A model generated the notes under the pieces. That model saw only the letters and a program-made list of their open reading frames with translations, searched no databases and was not told the origin of the DNA. The position numbers were made by a program, and so were the translations under genes. Below are positions 22,261 through 35,027 of a stretch of 64,000 nucleotides of DNA, piece by piece. The first letter of the stretch is position 1. Every line of letters begins with the position of its first letter. The DNA comes from Astrothelium macrocarpum (lineage: Eukaryota > Ascomycota > Dothideomycetes > Trypetheliales > Trypetheliaceae), in contig JAGEMR010000057.1 of NCBI GenBank assembly GCA_021030915.1, positions 115,856-179,855 on the forward strand, in the 5' to 3' direction.

Positions 22261-22573
22261 TCCTAGTCACAGCTGTGTGTTTTGCTTCTTTCTCCGGTGG
22301 TACATCTCCGGATCGTAGATTTAGAGCATACCACGCAACACAATGGTTGTTATCCTGTGATCCGTCTTCTTTTTAGTTCATGAATCTCGCCATGGAATCA
22401 TATTCTGGAGGGACGGCTGTCCCGCCTCCTCTTAAGACTTCTGTTCCGCTCTATGCTGGCATTCGCTCCATTCTACTCACTACCTGTGAGATCGGTCTCG
22501 TATACTTCTGTCGAAGGGATCTTTGTCATCAAATCCAAACAATATCAGGTTCAGAACTTGCTACAATCATACA

Positions 22574-23918
22574 ATGGACGCCTTCACACCTCAGCAAACC
22601 ATTGAGTTAGTCTCAAGAATAGGATGTAAGAAGGCACACATGCGACTTGATAAACTTTGGTGGAACTCTTTTATGGCAGGCCCTTTACTGGGCTTTGGGT
22701 GTGTTCTTGAGTGACGAACATCAGATAGATGTTGGGTAGGACTGACATGAATGTTTCAGATGCGCCGTCCTTGTGTCTACCAATGCTGCGCCTTGGTATC
22801 AAGAGAACGCTCCAGGCTTAATCCGTACATTTGGGGCTCTATTATTCCCCATAGGCCTCGTCATGATTGTTTTGAGTGGAGCGGATCTATTCACTACCAA
22901 TGTGATGGTACAATCAATTCCACCAACCCGATGTCCACGAGCAAAGCTTAAAATCAACACAGTTCATGATCACAGCCCTCCTCCATCGTCGCGTCACTAT
23001 CAAAGATCTTGCAATTTCCTGGTTTTTCTCCTTTTTTGGGAACCTCGCTGGTTCCTTATTTTTCATGGCAATCATTACAGGCTATGGCGGCGTCTTTGAG
23101 GAAACGCCAGCTTATTCACAAGCAGCAATACAGATTGCAACGCAAAAGGCTCAACAGCCTGCATGGCATCAAATATTTTTGCGAGCGATTGGCGCGAACT
23201 GGCTTGTATGCTTTGCGGTTTTTATCAGTATCAGCAGTAGAGAAGTAATGAGCAAGATAATTGCCATTTGGTGGCCGACAGCAACTTTCGTAGCGTTGGC
23301 ATTGGATCACGTCATTGCGAACATGTTTTTCATCCCCATGGGTGAGGTTCCCTTGTTCCTCTCGCACAGACACTTTGCCCAGACTTACCGTGAAATAATG
23401 TTAACACATTCGCAGGCATCTGGTGTGGTGCCCCCTTCGGTGCAGGATACTACATTTGGAAGAGTTTAATCCCAACTCTGCTTGGGAACATTATCGGTGG
23501 TGGTCTGTTCATCGCGACTCCGTATTGGTATCTCTATCTCACAGGTGATGTCGGCGTCTCCATTGATTTCAACATTAGCAGTCTAGCTTCAGCAATGGAA
23601 GCAGGCGGGCCTTTGCAGAAGACTACCAGCGACATGGCTCAGGTAGGATTTCTTATCCCACTTCATAGTAGCATTTTCCTGAGATAGAGGCTGATGCCAT
23701 AGGCGCAGGTGAACGGTGCAATCACGGGCATCACGAATGGTGTACTCCAAGGGCAGGATCCCGACAAATCAAGTTCGGAAAGCCTAGGGAATAAGCTCCC
23801 GAATTCTAGTGGGCATATGATGAGCCAGATGGGCAAGGAACTTGGGGACGATACTCCGTATGCCAGAACGCACAAGCAACGAATAGATGAGAAGAACAAT
23901 GACACCAGCCAAGTCTGA
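22574..23918 (+). CDS. Formate/nitrite transporter (FNT) family protein
   Basis: Membrane channel of the FNT family, which moves formate, nitrite or related small anions; the fungal member NitA is a nitrite transporter. Exons 22574-22698, 22760-22907, 22963-23341, 23416-23642 and 23703-23918 join to 364 residues (introns 61, 55, 74 and 60 bp). Family signatures: MAGPLLGFGCAVL in the first helix, FPIGLVMIVLSGADLFTTNVM, DLAISWFFSFFGNLAGSLF, DHVIANMFFIPMGIWCGAPF, and a last helix LLGNIIGGGLFIATPYWYLY. Six membrane segments are expected and can be counted. The last exon adds a hydrophilic C-terminal tail. Which anion is carried cannot be read from the sequence; the GATA pair upstream would fit nitrogen control. 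Confidence 0.9.
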
Positions 23919-24483
23919 GCTAGAGACAATTTCAGCCCTTTCGAACACTAGGAGCTTGCTCTTGGTCATGGATCAGGTCGAAGTTTGGAGCAAAAGTAAG
24001 TTGGAATTCAGACTTAAAATCTGAAATAAATTTTAGAATTGCTAGAAAATGTGCGCATAACTTGGGTTGGTCGAACAACATGATGCCGAATCTCTGGCAA
24101 TCGCTGTAGCTATGGCTTCAAGCTTGAATCCTAATGCCTTTTGGTTTGCTTGATTTTTTGGGGGTGCTGCTGCTGGGGCTTTTTAGAGAAATCTGGTTGA
24201 GCACATTGTATCTATCACATTTGCCAGGTCAAAGATAGAAGTCAAACTGTGTCTGAGACTCTATTAAGCTTCGTACCTCTATCTGAAGTGACGAAAAGCA
24301 CGGGGTGTCTGGATTCTAGTAACAATGGTATCTGCCTCCAGACGGTGAAGCGCACCTAGCGGATGTAAATGATAGGAACGATTGCGGCCGGCTGTACCTC
24401 GGCTAAACTTTAAGGTTGCGGGTCTAAAAAGATTGCTTTCTCACAAAGCTACTCAGTAATCCCCTTCAAAGCGACGTGATCAT
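23919..24483. other. Intergenic, nothing recognised
   Basis: 3' flank of the FNT gene and promoter of the SLS1-like gene. No domain-bearing frame. Confidence 0.6.
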
Positions 24484-27400
24484 ATGTACACTTCCTTTGC
24501 GTCTATCCAGACGATATGCCTTCGATGCCAAATCCGCCTGAATCGCCGAGCACATATTCGCCAAGCTCGACGCTATTTCCAAAAGAATGCAATCGGTTCG
24601 CAGAAGCTCAGAGCTCCACAAGAAGAGGTGGTCAACGTATCGGTACGTTACCACGGCGGGGGCAAAAAACAAAGAAAGAAGCTGTACGGACCTTCGGGTG
24701 ATGAGCGAGTTGAGGATTTCGCCAAATTAGGCATCACCTCCTTGGGGAAACCGTCCGAAGTCATCGTGATGCGGGATGCAGACAGCACAGAAAACCCCAA
24801 AAAACCCGTTTGGCGATCCTTGACGCTCAGGGATGAAACCCGCAAGACATCACTCTCTCAGGAGAGGATAGTAGAATTGGTCAACTCAGAGGGAGATGCG
24901 CCAGACCAGCAACAAATAAATACCAACATCGAAAGTTTGCGCGAGTCTATGGGAGGAAGCAAAAATAATTACCCATCAGCATCCAGGGCGGAATATGAAG
25001 ACGTATACGATATTCTCTACAAAGGCTACACTGTAGAGCAGCTTGAGGCTTATCTACAGACAACTACGCATTCTGCAAGAGCTCCCTCGATCGATGTATA
25101 CAAAAAGTCGATTTTCCTTCACAAATCTATCTGGAGACCTGGACAATCTCCATTGTCTACAAGAATTCCACTTGAGCACAACCAGAAGGCCGAATTTCCA
25201 GAGCCAAGGTCTCCGAAAGGCGCATTAGTAACAAAACTAATGCAAGACTACTGGCGAGTGCATATTGTAGACACGGAGAATGTCATTGGAGAACTCGAAC
25301 TCAGGGTTCAACCTTGGCAACTGTCATTACTGAGTCTTGGACGTAGGTCAATACGACATTATAGATCGGGTGATTTTGTTAATGCTGTCCAGAACCGTCA
25401 TCTCTTGAACAAATCCAAGACCGTAGAAAGGCAAAAATCGAAGCAGTCTTGAAGGGCAATGTTGCTGTGATCAGAATCACGACTGACCTACGGACTACTC
25501 GAAATACAATCCGAGATTTCGCCTCCATCCTCTCTAAAATTCATAGCAAGAGAATTGATATACGTCCATTTAAAATGAATATTCCGAGACCGAATGATGG
25601 AGGCAGTGCCGGGCCCTTTCACGAGCGACATTTGAGGGACATTGAGAACTGTACCAGGACCAAAATCGATATTGCTCAAAGAAGCTTTGTATGCTTGCCA
25701 ATCATTCTAAAAGTTGATACATTAACTAACCAGTGCAGATGGTTCTCAACGGCTTCAGCCAGGCAGATGTTGATGATACCCACCGAATGATACTTCCCTT
25801 GCTACGCCTCCCAAAAAGAATGACATCTCACGCACAAATGAATTTTGAACAAGGCAGATTAATTCGAAGCCTTGTCCCATATTGCGGTCGACCATTTTTT
25901 CGAGAATCCGAGCTGTTCAGTAGGTGGACAAGACCTTCAGACCGATTCATTGCTGGGGAAACAAGGGCCATCGAGGAAATTGAAAGGTTGCCAGAATCAA
26001 ATTCGCCCCCTTCTAGTACTCTCGTGCCTGGGCTTGTGAAGGCTATCTCGCAGCAGTTGCCCAAAGGAACGGAAAATCTTACCCGGTTTTGGGATCCAAC
26101 CCCTGCAATGAAGATTTCTGCCAAGTTTGGACACATGCTTTATCGTCATGGCCACGAAAGCAACAATTTCCTGAGGACGTATGAAAACGATGACTCAAAA
26201 GAGTCGCCTGTCAATCTTGATAGAGGCCTGGTCTTCTCACCCAACCCCAACGGACTACTACCCTTTTTGAAGTGTCTTGATCCACCACGTGATGGTTTGC
26301 GTACCGCATTAAAGGTAACGCTCATTCCCTCTCCATTTACACGTGAAGGGCACGGAGTGATGCTCAAATATCCCGAGGTAGTCCTAAATTTTAATGTTCG
26401 TCCAACGTCACTTCAATTGGAGGGCATTTATGCCACTCTTCGGCGCTCACATACGAATGTATTACTTCCGTCAAAGTCCTCTGATTTCCGACTTGTGACA
26501 AAGTGGCTTATGAAAGGATCAAAGGCACTTTATCAGAGTTCAAACGTGCGTAAGTTTTGCTCGGAACTTCAGCGTAGTTACAGTCAGGCAGAGTCCAAGC
26601 TACGTGCGCCTCTCACGCTGGAGTTGCCTATTCCACAGTTTGTTGTTGAACCTTCATTGATGGGGGAAAAAAAGAGGAAACGGAACAAAACGGGGCGAGC
26701 ATGGAAGCCGGTAATGGTGCAATATATGTTTGCTTCACTGGAACAACATCAATCAATTCTGTTCGGATTCGATGGGCACACGCTTGAGTATAATGATATA
26801 GAGGCGGGTCGGATTGGTGGTAGTTATAGTGAAGTGGAAATAAAAATGCACACACTCACACCAAGGAGCTGGGAACGGACGGTTTCGAACAGCGACCAAA
26901 TCAGGTCTCAAAACCAGGATGAAGAACAAGAATTCTCCACCCATTTTGACCTAGAACCTGACTCGGGCTTTGAAGCCGATGAATCTGATCCCAACTCACA
27001 AGAGGGAAACACAACCAAATTCGAAACACAGGAGTCCAAACCAGTAGAATCTGCTGAAGGAGACAACTTAGGGGAGGGAAATGCTATGATTGAAAGAGAT
27101 ATGGCAAAAGATGGAGTGACCGCGGAGGACATGTGTGACGACGCTGAGCCAGCAGATTCGTCTGGAGAAGAAGACCTCGAGGAAGACGAGGTGACTGAAG
27201 ATATATCAGACAAAGGGGCGACCACCGACAAGGAGGAAACGGATGACGGCGGCACCAACCCTTCGAATCCTCCGGTAGCACAAAAAGAATCGTTCATCCA
27301 ATCTGTTCTTCAACTCGTGGAGATTGCTTCAAATCCTCAAACTTCAGTATGGAAACAGCCCATGGGTTGGTTTCCAGGCGCGGAAAATCACTTTAAATCC

Positions 27401-27709
27401 ATTCAAAATTACGATTCAGGGTCTAACGAGAATGAGTTCGAGGAAGACAACGAGCCAAAAATCTCAGATGCGGAAAAGACGGTCACCGACGTGACGAATG
27501 AGAGGATCCATGATTGGGTGCGGTTACAAAATCAAAAGAAGGAGCAGAAGCAGAACCCGACATTCCATGACCTCTTGGAACACGTGAAAGAAGAAAGTGA
27601 AAAGCTTAAAAAAACTGAAGCAGAATCCAAGATAAGGGAACGGGAAAGTTTGATAGAACTTGAGCAGAACAAGGCCGAACCAGACGCGATACTGACGAAG
27701 GATACTTGA
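24484..27709 (+). CDS. SLS1: SLS1-like mitochondrial inner-membrane regulator
   Basis: Protein of the fungal SLS family, which in yeast helps couple mitochondrial transcription and translation at the inner membrane. Exons 24484-25342, 25393-25688 and 25739-27709 join to 1,041 residues; both introns are 50 bp, the second with a canonical CTAAC branch. The N-terminus is Arg-rich and lacks acidic residues (CLRCQIRLNRRAHIRQARRY), as expected of a mitochondrial presequence. The conserved domain includes LMQDYWRVHIVDTENVIGEL, QPWQLSLLSLG, and after the first join a segment leading into VAVIRITTDLRTTRNTI. The C-terminal third is acidic and low in complexity, ending in a Lys/Glu coiled coil. Longer than the yeast protein, as usual in filamentous fungi. 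Confidence 0.8.
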
Positions 27710-28492
27710 TGTATCTTGAATGCAGAGACATTTGGCCTCCTGTACGTGTTTATTGTATATTTTGTACCATAGGACTCAAACAGAACTCAATTCTAAATTA
27801 CTGATGATTCCATAATATTGCACAAACATTTGTCGCACCGCTATCTTGTTCCTTGAACGCCACAATCAGTTCACTTTTACAGCATTCTTGTGTAAGCGAT
27901 GTCGTTTGCCACAACTTATTAATCACTGATTATCAATGGATGCTGTTCTCTCGCGTCCATGTCTGAAATTGTTAATGGTCGGCCTTTCGCAAGATTGGGA
28001 GAATACAGTTAGTAATGCAGCGCAAGCAGTGTGCGGGTAGACGTTCCACCGTGTCGCTGAACCCGCAACTTTACCGCCGATGATATCGCTGGCCGACCTC
28101 CCCGGCCATGAATTTCCAATTTGCCCGTCACCATCACCAATCAGCCCCAAATCATTGTAGCCCTTATTTTATCGTCGGCATCGCGGAGCCTCCTAGACAA
28201 GCGGCTTACAAGGGGTGAGCTAATTGGGTGCATTGCCTCTGTTATATCGTCGCATTCAGTGCGAGCCAACACCACAGGGAAAGCTAGCCAATAGTAAGCC
28301 ACTCCTATGCACACCAAAATTGGTACCATTCAGCTTCGTCAACAAGCGGTATTCCGATGAAAAGGATATATAAAGGTCAAGTTGTAGCTGCCAGCTCTTT
28401 CTCAACCCAAGCACCCTCTACTCAAGTCCTTTAGCTTTTTGTCGCAGCCCCAAATCATATTTCAAGAGTCTTTGAACGTCTTTTATTCAAAA
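27710..28492. other. Intergenic with nitroreductase promoter
   Basis: No gene recognised. The right end holds a TATA box and a pyrimidine-rich leader in front of the nitroreductase gene. Confidence 0.6.
28367..28374 (+). promoter_or_regulatory. TATA box of the nitroreductase gene
   Basis: TATATAAA about 120 bp before the ATG at 28493, followed by a C/T-rich stretch. A clear TATA box fits an inducible gene. Confidence 0.5.
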
Positions 28493-29260
28493 ATGCAAGC
28501 CTCGACCTCTGCCTTCTTGGAAGCCGTCAAGAGTCGGCGCTCCATTTATGCTCTCAACAACAATTCTCCCATCTCCGATGCCCACATTGAAGAATTATTT
28601 CATGAAATCATTTTGACGGCACCAAGTGCCTTTAATTCCCAAACTACTCGTGCAGTTCTCCTACTCAATGAAGAGCACGAGAAATTCTGGACTATGGTTG
28701 CTAGGCTCGGCGAGAGCTCTGGCTGGCCTGAAGAGATGCTAGTAAGGATGAGAGGAAGGTGGGAGGGGTTCAAGAAGTCGAAGGGCTCGGTAAGTCTTTG
28801 GCTCTGAGCCTCCAATTTTCCGGATACCAAAATCAATCAGTGCATTAAAGCTTACAACGACGTAGATTCTCTTATTTGAGAGCGGCGCATCTATTAAGAA
28901 GAACCAGGAGGCCTATCCCGCAACTGCCAAGCTTTTCCCCGAATGGTCGCAACACACTCATGTAAGTTATTAGAATTCATGTCATGGAAGTAAAGTTTCA
29001 TTTGATATTGAGAATTGAATCAGGGAATCCACGCTGTCACGCTATGGACCGCACTCGAAGCAGAAGGCCTGGGAGCAAATCTGCAACACAACCAGATGAT
29101 TCCAGGGGTCGAAGAAGAGACCAAGAAGATATGGGATCTACCTGAGGATTGGATCCAGTATGCGCAGCTTGTCTTTGGTGGTTTGGAGAGCAAGGAGATG
29201 CCACCCAAGAAGGGCAAGCTCCCACTTACTGAAACCACAAGAACCTTTGGCAAGAACTAG
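28493..29260 (+). CDS. Nitroreductase-like oxidoreductase (Frm2/Hbn1 type)
   Basis: FMN-dependent nitroreductase-fold protein; yeast Frm2 and Hbn1 act in redox and lipid-signal responses. Exons 28493-28789, 28866-28961 and 29024-29260 join in frame to 209 residues (introns 76 and 62 bp, GTAAGT donors). Typical segments: FLEAVKSRRSIYALN at the N-terminus (FMN phosphate-binding Arg), TAPSAFNSQTTRAVLL, ILLFESGASIKKNQEAYPAT, and AVTLWTALEAEGLGANLQH. The C-terminus carries the usual QLVFGGLESKEMPPKKG. Length is normal for the fungal subfamily. The substrate is unknown. Confidence 0.92.
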
Positions 29261-29694
29261 CGTAGTACATTTACATTGATGTTTGAGCTACTGCGTTGTA
29301 TGGGGTTGAAGAAGCTTCAGTACCAAATACGCAACAACGTCTGTTTTGACTACTGCAAAGCTTTCTCGCCAAACTCATACAGGGATGATACGCACAATAC
29401 CTTGATTAAGATAGAAACTAGACAAGAAACCAAACACGTTCATTAGAGACAACTCCTGAGGTGATTCGAAGAATTTCGCTTTAATTTTGTACCATGGTGA
29501 AAGTCTGCTGCTTCACGTGAAATCGCGTCAATCACATACGCGCGCACACCACCCCGCCAAGCTTCCACAACATCATTTCACCTCGCCGCGTAAGCAAATC
29601 AAAGTGCTCCAATTGATTCCAAGCCTCGTATTTCCCAGCGCCTCTAATTTCTCAGGAGATTCCGCATTTATATGTCACCCATCCCCATTTTCCC
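29261..29694. other. Short intergenic region
   Basis: 3' flank of the nitroreductase gene and promoter of the methyltransferase gene. Nothing else seen. Confidence 0.6.
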
Positions 29695-30938
29695 ATGCGT
29701 ATCGTGGACCGCATTCAAACCGTTTTTCCCACCCCGGATGGAGACCTCGACCCAGCTGATATTTTCTATGACGGAATTGGTTCAATTTTCAACGATGCCG
29801 TGAGAGACCAACATGGTGATCCAAATGCAACAATCGTCTACACTTCAAAACATGGGATCTTGAAGCTAAAAGTTCTGGACCCAAAGGAAGGTAGTGAATG
29901 GAAATTATTTGCCCACTATGTGTGGAATGCTAGTGTTAGAATGGCCATTTTGGTAGGCCAGGAAGACAATGATGAAGAGCATATCAATCAGAAAGACAAG
30001 GGATGGCAATGGAATGTTAAAGGAGAAAAGGTGCTTGAGCTTGGTAGCGGTATGAATTCACCTTACTTTTGTGAAGAATGAGCTCACGGAGATGTTTTTG
30101 CAGGTGCTGGCCTACCAGGTATGGTCTCTGTCCTTGCCGACGCTGAAGAGGTACGCGAAAAATAACTGCGAACAACGTTGAGATTATTCGTACCCTCTTT
30201 GATCTCCGTTCAAACCAGGCACGTCTTGCCTTGGTCTTCCTGGAATCTGTATAGCTCAAGTCTGACAATGCTGTCGCGTCCATTGCGTCTAGCACAGTCT
30301 GGCGATTGGATAGCATTGTTCCAAGCAATGTTCGGCCTGTCTTGATAACTTTGTTGGTCCTTCAGGCAGTCGATCAGGATTTCCAATCGACAACATTCAC
30401 TGCTCTCTTACATGCTCACAATACTTCCGTCCTACAGGTTACACTCTCAGATTACCCATCTCTCAACGCGCTCCAAAACCTTGAAGAAAACGTGGACGCC
30501 AATATCCCCCAACATCTCCGCCACCGCATTTCCATCGCTGGTCATACCTGGGGCGACTTCTTCACCTCTCCGCGTTCCAACTCCCCCCTTCGCAAGGCCA
30601 CACCCCTCTCCGCAGAAAATCCACACCGCTTTACCCGCGTCCTCGCTGCTGATACTTACTGGATGCCATCGCAGCATGCAAATCTCGCGCGCTCAATGTT
30701 GCACTTCCTCGCATGGAGCGCCGAGGCGCGAGTATTGATGACGGCTGGGTTTCACACGCGCCGGAAGGTATTGGTGGATTGGTTCGAGACGGCGGCACAG
30801 GAGGGATTAGAGCTTGAGGAGGTCTGGGAGGAGGATGGAAATGGAAGGATAAGAGAATGGCGGGCGGAGAGAGAAGAGGCGTTTGAGGAGGAAAAGAGGT
30901 GGATGGTGTTGGCGGTAATGAAAAGGAAGACGAAGTGA
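29695..30938 (+). CDS. METTL21-like protein methyltransferase
   Basis: SAM-dependent methyltransferase of the lysine-methyltransferase (METTL21/family 16) type, often annotated as nicotinamide N-methyltransferase-like in fungi. Exons 29695-30049, 30104-30150 and 30438-30938 join in frame to 300 residues. Visible motifs: KLFAHYVWNASVRMAIL, motif I EKVLELGSGAGLPGMVSVLA (rebuilt across the first intron), then VTLSDYPSLNALQNLEENV after the second, and VLAADTYWMPSQHANLARSM for the post-I/II region. The C-terminal part is Glu-rich. The middle exon is only 47 bp, and the second intron is 287 bp, much longer than the others in this window. The substrate cannot be told. Confidence 0.85.
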
Positions 30939-33255
30939 AGAGGATGGGAAATGGGAGAAAAGAACAGCTGGAAAGTCTTGTCGGAGATTGACCGTATTGT
31001 GGAGGAGCGTGGAAAGTAGTTGAAAGTGCAGGCGAGTAGAGAGATTGAGTAGCAGTGAAAATTACTAAAGACTAACCAATTGCGATAGGTACATCCAGGT
31101 CACTCCGTTACACCACGGCAATCAAACGATTGTACGCGATTAAAATAGTGATATAGAAATTAATTCTGGCTACGAAATCGTCCTCGACAGTCGAAATCCC
31201 AAATACAAGTCCAAATCAATTATATTGCAAAGAGGCGCCATTGTCTCCTGTTCTAACATGGAAGGCTTGCACTTTTCAAAATTATCCGAAAGCAGAATTA
31301 GCTGCCGTAATCGCCCAACTTTGGCTGAAATAAAGCTGATCGATTTTTGGTCCGCTCCTGGAAATCTCGACTATGCATTTTCGCAGAAAGTCTAATTGAC
31401 AATAAGGGCGACAATTGGAGGCCATGGCATACAGAAAGCTTCCCGAGTCATTGTCAACGTCAAAGACATAAGCGAGCCGCTAATTGAAAAGCATCATGAA
31501 CGCTCAATGCCATTTCTGACATTTTCAGCCACACAACCAAGTTTCGGCATCCGGAATAGAAAGACAGGCTTAGTGGTTTTAGGGTTTGCATACGCGTTGT
31601 GTAATCCTTGACACTTGTCAAGTTGCAAAAAGGTTGCGTCACGCCTAAAGGCTACTTATCGTGTCAGACTCAGCCGCAAGATTACGCTATCATGTGGGGG
31701 AAATGGTGATGGGCGGTCTGAGGTTGGAAGTGTGGTCGTGGTTGACAAGGTGTAAGAAGAAGATTGAAAAACTGAAAGCTGGTTTATGCGCGCTGGGTAC
31801 TGATCTACATTCCAAGGCACACGTGTTGCCGAACCACTTCCGGTGATGGATCATTCTTCGACCTTCCTAAAAGCCGACTGAGTGTTGTGTGGGATATGCC
31901 GATTTTTGAAAATAGGGGAGCAGACGAATCGGTATTTGCTTAAAGACCTGGCGCGCCAATCCTGCGGTGGTACGTCGCATACTGACGACGCGTTCGCCTG
32001 TGCCGCTGGACTGCCCCACAGCTTACATGGAAGAGAAATTCCAGGCGTCTTCCAGGCGCTGTCAGACAAGCTTCGCTTCTCTGCAAGCGACACGCTTGAT
32101 TGATAAAAATCTGGGCAATGGCAAATTACTGGTGAAGGAACTTGGCGAAGGGACTTCCAGGTTAGTACCTGGTACAAAGACACTTTCCCCAGTTGGACCC
32201 ACAACTACAGCCTATTATGATTGGAAGCTTAAGATCCATTTGGTGCGATCAAATGCGTCGAAAATATTATTCTTTTGATTTGAGAAGGTTGCATTCCTTG
32301 GCATCGAGATGGTGGGTCGATCTTTGCGTGCCAAGACAAACCATCTAAATGGAGAAAGGGTGACTTTAATTCAATTTCGCCGTCCATCAACGGTGTATTG
32401 CAGAGATCAAAACAGAATCAAAACAGGGTTCCGTAATTTACGCCTGTGCAAGTTAAAATGCCCGGATCTGTTTAACGGCTTTGGCTGGCGTGGCGTGGCC
32501 GCGTCAGATCTCGGGAGCCAGGAAACCCACCCCCCTCCCTTGCCCCGCCACCTTAACTTTTCCTTGCAAAGGCCACGACACTGTCTTCAGAACATCGTCA
32601 TCATGTCTCTGTTAGATGCTTTGTTTGCTGTATAGCAACGTGACCACATTCGCCCAAGGCGACAGGACGATCATTGGCTCTCGTCGTGTTTGGTGGTGAA
32701 GATGTATCGCCCGTGGAAGCCATTGCCCGATGAAACATGTAAAGCGTCAGAAACTTCTTTCAGCAACCCCCGGCCAAAGCTTCCCCCTTCTCACAGTTAT
32801 TACGCGGAAGATGGCACGGCGGGCTATTCCTGACCCGAAACCAATTGTGGTAAGGACTGGCTGCATGATCGTCGCACTGAATGTAGAGAACACGCCGGCG
32901 CGAATGCCAGGGCCCAGTGTCTCCCGTTGGGACTCTCAAGACGTCTCCCCCCCAAGGGAGAGGCCTGAAACTGGCAGGCCAGGACGGCGTTGGTACTTGC
33001 TTTTAGCCGATCCTATCCTGAGTTCATCACTCGTCGTGTCCATATCATCAGATAATCTACGTCAAGAGCCGCCCTTGACTTTCTCACTCCTGACACCCGT
33101 TACTTTTTCGGCCACCTGCCACTTCCTGCTCTTTTTTTTTTGGTTATTAGAACAAATCCCCGTCACTCCTTTCGTACTTGGTTTCTTTGTTTGCATTGAA
33201 TATCGTCCATTCACCCGTAGTTTTACCTTACATTCCTGAACGACCATTCATAGCA
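30939..33255. other. 2.3-kb gene-free region
   Basis: Only short overlapping frames without a recognised domain. The right end has pyrimidine-rich stretches (around 33,110-33,180), likely promoter and leader of the sulfotransferase-like gene. No tRNA or repeat seen. Confidence 0.5.
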
Positions 33256-34344
33256 ATGGCTTCTACCACCAACACAATGGGCACCTATGTGCCGTATCGA
33301 TTTCGTTACACCCCCAAACCCATGACGGATTTCTTCACTCATGACACGGATATTGATCGCACCAAATGTAAACGTACTGTTCCCATGAGAGTGCTTTGTC
33401 TTGGCCTGGGTCGCACTGGCACAGCATGTAAGATTCTCGTCGGTGGCAATAAAACTGTCCTGCGCTAACTGTTTGGAAGCTCTTCGAACGGCTCTCAAGC
33501 GCCTCGGATACACTGATTGCTATCACATGATGTCTGCGAGCGCGGAAAATCCACCCGATTGCTTAATGTGGATGGATGCGCTAACGGCCAAGTACGATGG
33601 AGTTGGAACATTTGGGCGCGAACAATGGGATCAACTACTGGGACATTGTCAAGTTGGTATTCTTTACCCTCTATCTGGTATGAAAATGTTTACGTTGACC
33701 ATAGGCAGTCTGCGATTGGCCGGCCATCGCATTTTGCAAGGAGCTCATTGAGGCGTATCCCGACGCCAAAATTATCATGACAACTCGTGATGTCGATTCA
33801 TGGCATGCGTACGTTGAGGTCTTGCGAGCTAATTCAAGTCGCGAACTAATGATTTTGCAGATCGACAATGAAGACTGTCAACTGGCGCGCAACAGAACCA
33901 GAGTTGAAGGCGGCTGCAAGAATGGGCGATTGGGGAGCGAGTCTCTACCAACCCATGCTTTCAAAATTCTGGACAAACTTTTTCCGCGGCGACTTTGAAA
34001 AGCACGGCAAGCAAGTATTTAAGGAGCACTATGCCGATGTGCAAGCTATGGTTCCTCCGGAAAATCTCCTAATGTACCGAGTTGGATCTGGATGGGAACC
34101 CCTTTGCGAGTTCCTTGGGGAACCAATCCCTCACAACGAGGCATTCCCTCGCACAAACGACACAGATGGATTCGTTGACCGTTGTAAAACACGGAACCGG
34201 ATGCAAATGTGCAATGTTCTCGTCCGATATCTGGTGTATGGCGGAACTGTTGCAGCAACATTCTTGTCCGCATCAACGCTCATGTCGAGATATGCATCAA
34301 ACACGTTCATGGCTGGGCTCGAGCGCAGTGTGCTGGCAGCTTAA
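33256..34344 (+). CDS. P-loop sulfotransferase-like protein
   Basis: Member of the fungal sulfotransferase-like P-loop family (Sulfotransfer_4 type). Exons 33256-33427, 33480-33652, 33705-33808 and 33861-34344 join in frame to 310 residues; all three introns are exactly 52 bp. The PAPS-binding P-loop is MRVLCLGLGRTGTASLRTAL, completed across the first intron. GYTDCYHMMS follows, then the segment AYPDAKIIMTTRDVDSWHAS carrying the family's second phosphosulfate-binding motif, and ENLLMYRVGSGWEPLCEFLG. The C-terminus ends in a hydrophobic stretch that could anchor a membrane. Proteins of this group are common in ascomycetes, and their true substrates are mostly unknown. It lies next to an arylsulfotransferase-type gene. 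Confidence 0.9.
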
Positions 34345-35027
34345 ATTTGACAGATAATTTGGCTACTGAAAGTCTAATTTGCGTCTAGCATGGGTTTGGC
34401 GTTTTTTGGTCTGGTCAGCAACAGCTGCAGTCTTGGTTATGCCCATGGTTTGGCTATCGCGAAAGAATCGCTCAGTTTAGAATAGCCTGATTTGGTCTGT
34501 ATAGATAGGCGTTTTCTGCGCGAGCATGATGTTGGATAGGCTCTGGAGAAAGATTTGGGAAAATAGCGTTTCCTGACTTGCAAGTTGTTGTTACTGGCAA
34601 TTCTTACGCGACGTCTAGTTAACTTTTATGTAATTATACCAACAACAAAGGTTGAGTAAAAGCGCGTAGTAACAATGCCAAGACAAAAGTAACTATTAAA
34701 GCACGGCAAATTAAGCTAGGGTTGGGTTCGCAAAGTTGTCTCTACAGGACAGGAATTAGTGTGCTTAGAATGCATTGTCGAGCCGCCAGCCTGTCACTTC
34801 CCCCCCCCCTACCCACTTTGCGTCGTTAGGCCGCGCAATCCCATCTGCAATCGCTGGCGAACACTTGTTACGGAACTAGCAATACAACACTTTTCACCGG
34901 AACTACCCACCACCCTACCGTCATACCAGTCATGCCACGACCTTGTAATTGACCTTCGACATGCCACATGTTGTATGTCTCTATGTCGATATGAGATCTA
35001 CGAGACCCGACTGCGACTCCTTCATCA
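34345..35027. other. Intergenic between the two sulfotransferase-type genes
   Basis: 683 bp. No gene recognised. Confidence 0.6.

Larger units (their letters stand above)
21683..22573. other. Divergent promoter, EFM4 and FNT transporter
   Basis: 890 bp without a gene. Holds a pair of AGATAA motifs and a perfect inverted repeat with an extra half copy, listed separately. Confidence 0.6.

Noticed and set aside
22290..22318. CTCCGG-type motifs before the FNT gene as NirA sites
   Set aside because: They do not match the CTCCGHGG consensus well, so I do not claim nitrate-specific control.
30017..30328. A minus-strand frame of about 100 codons within the METTL21-like gene
   Set aside because: It overlaps two introns and an exon of a well-supported gene and has no domain.
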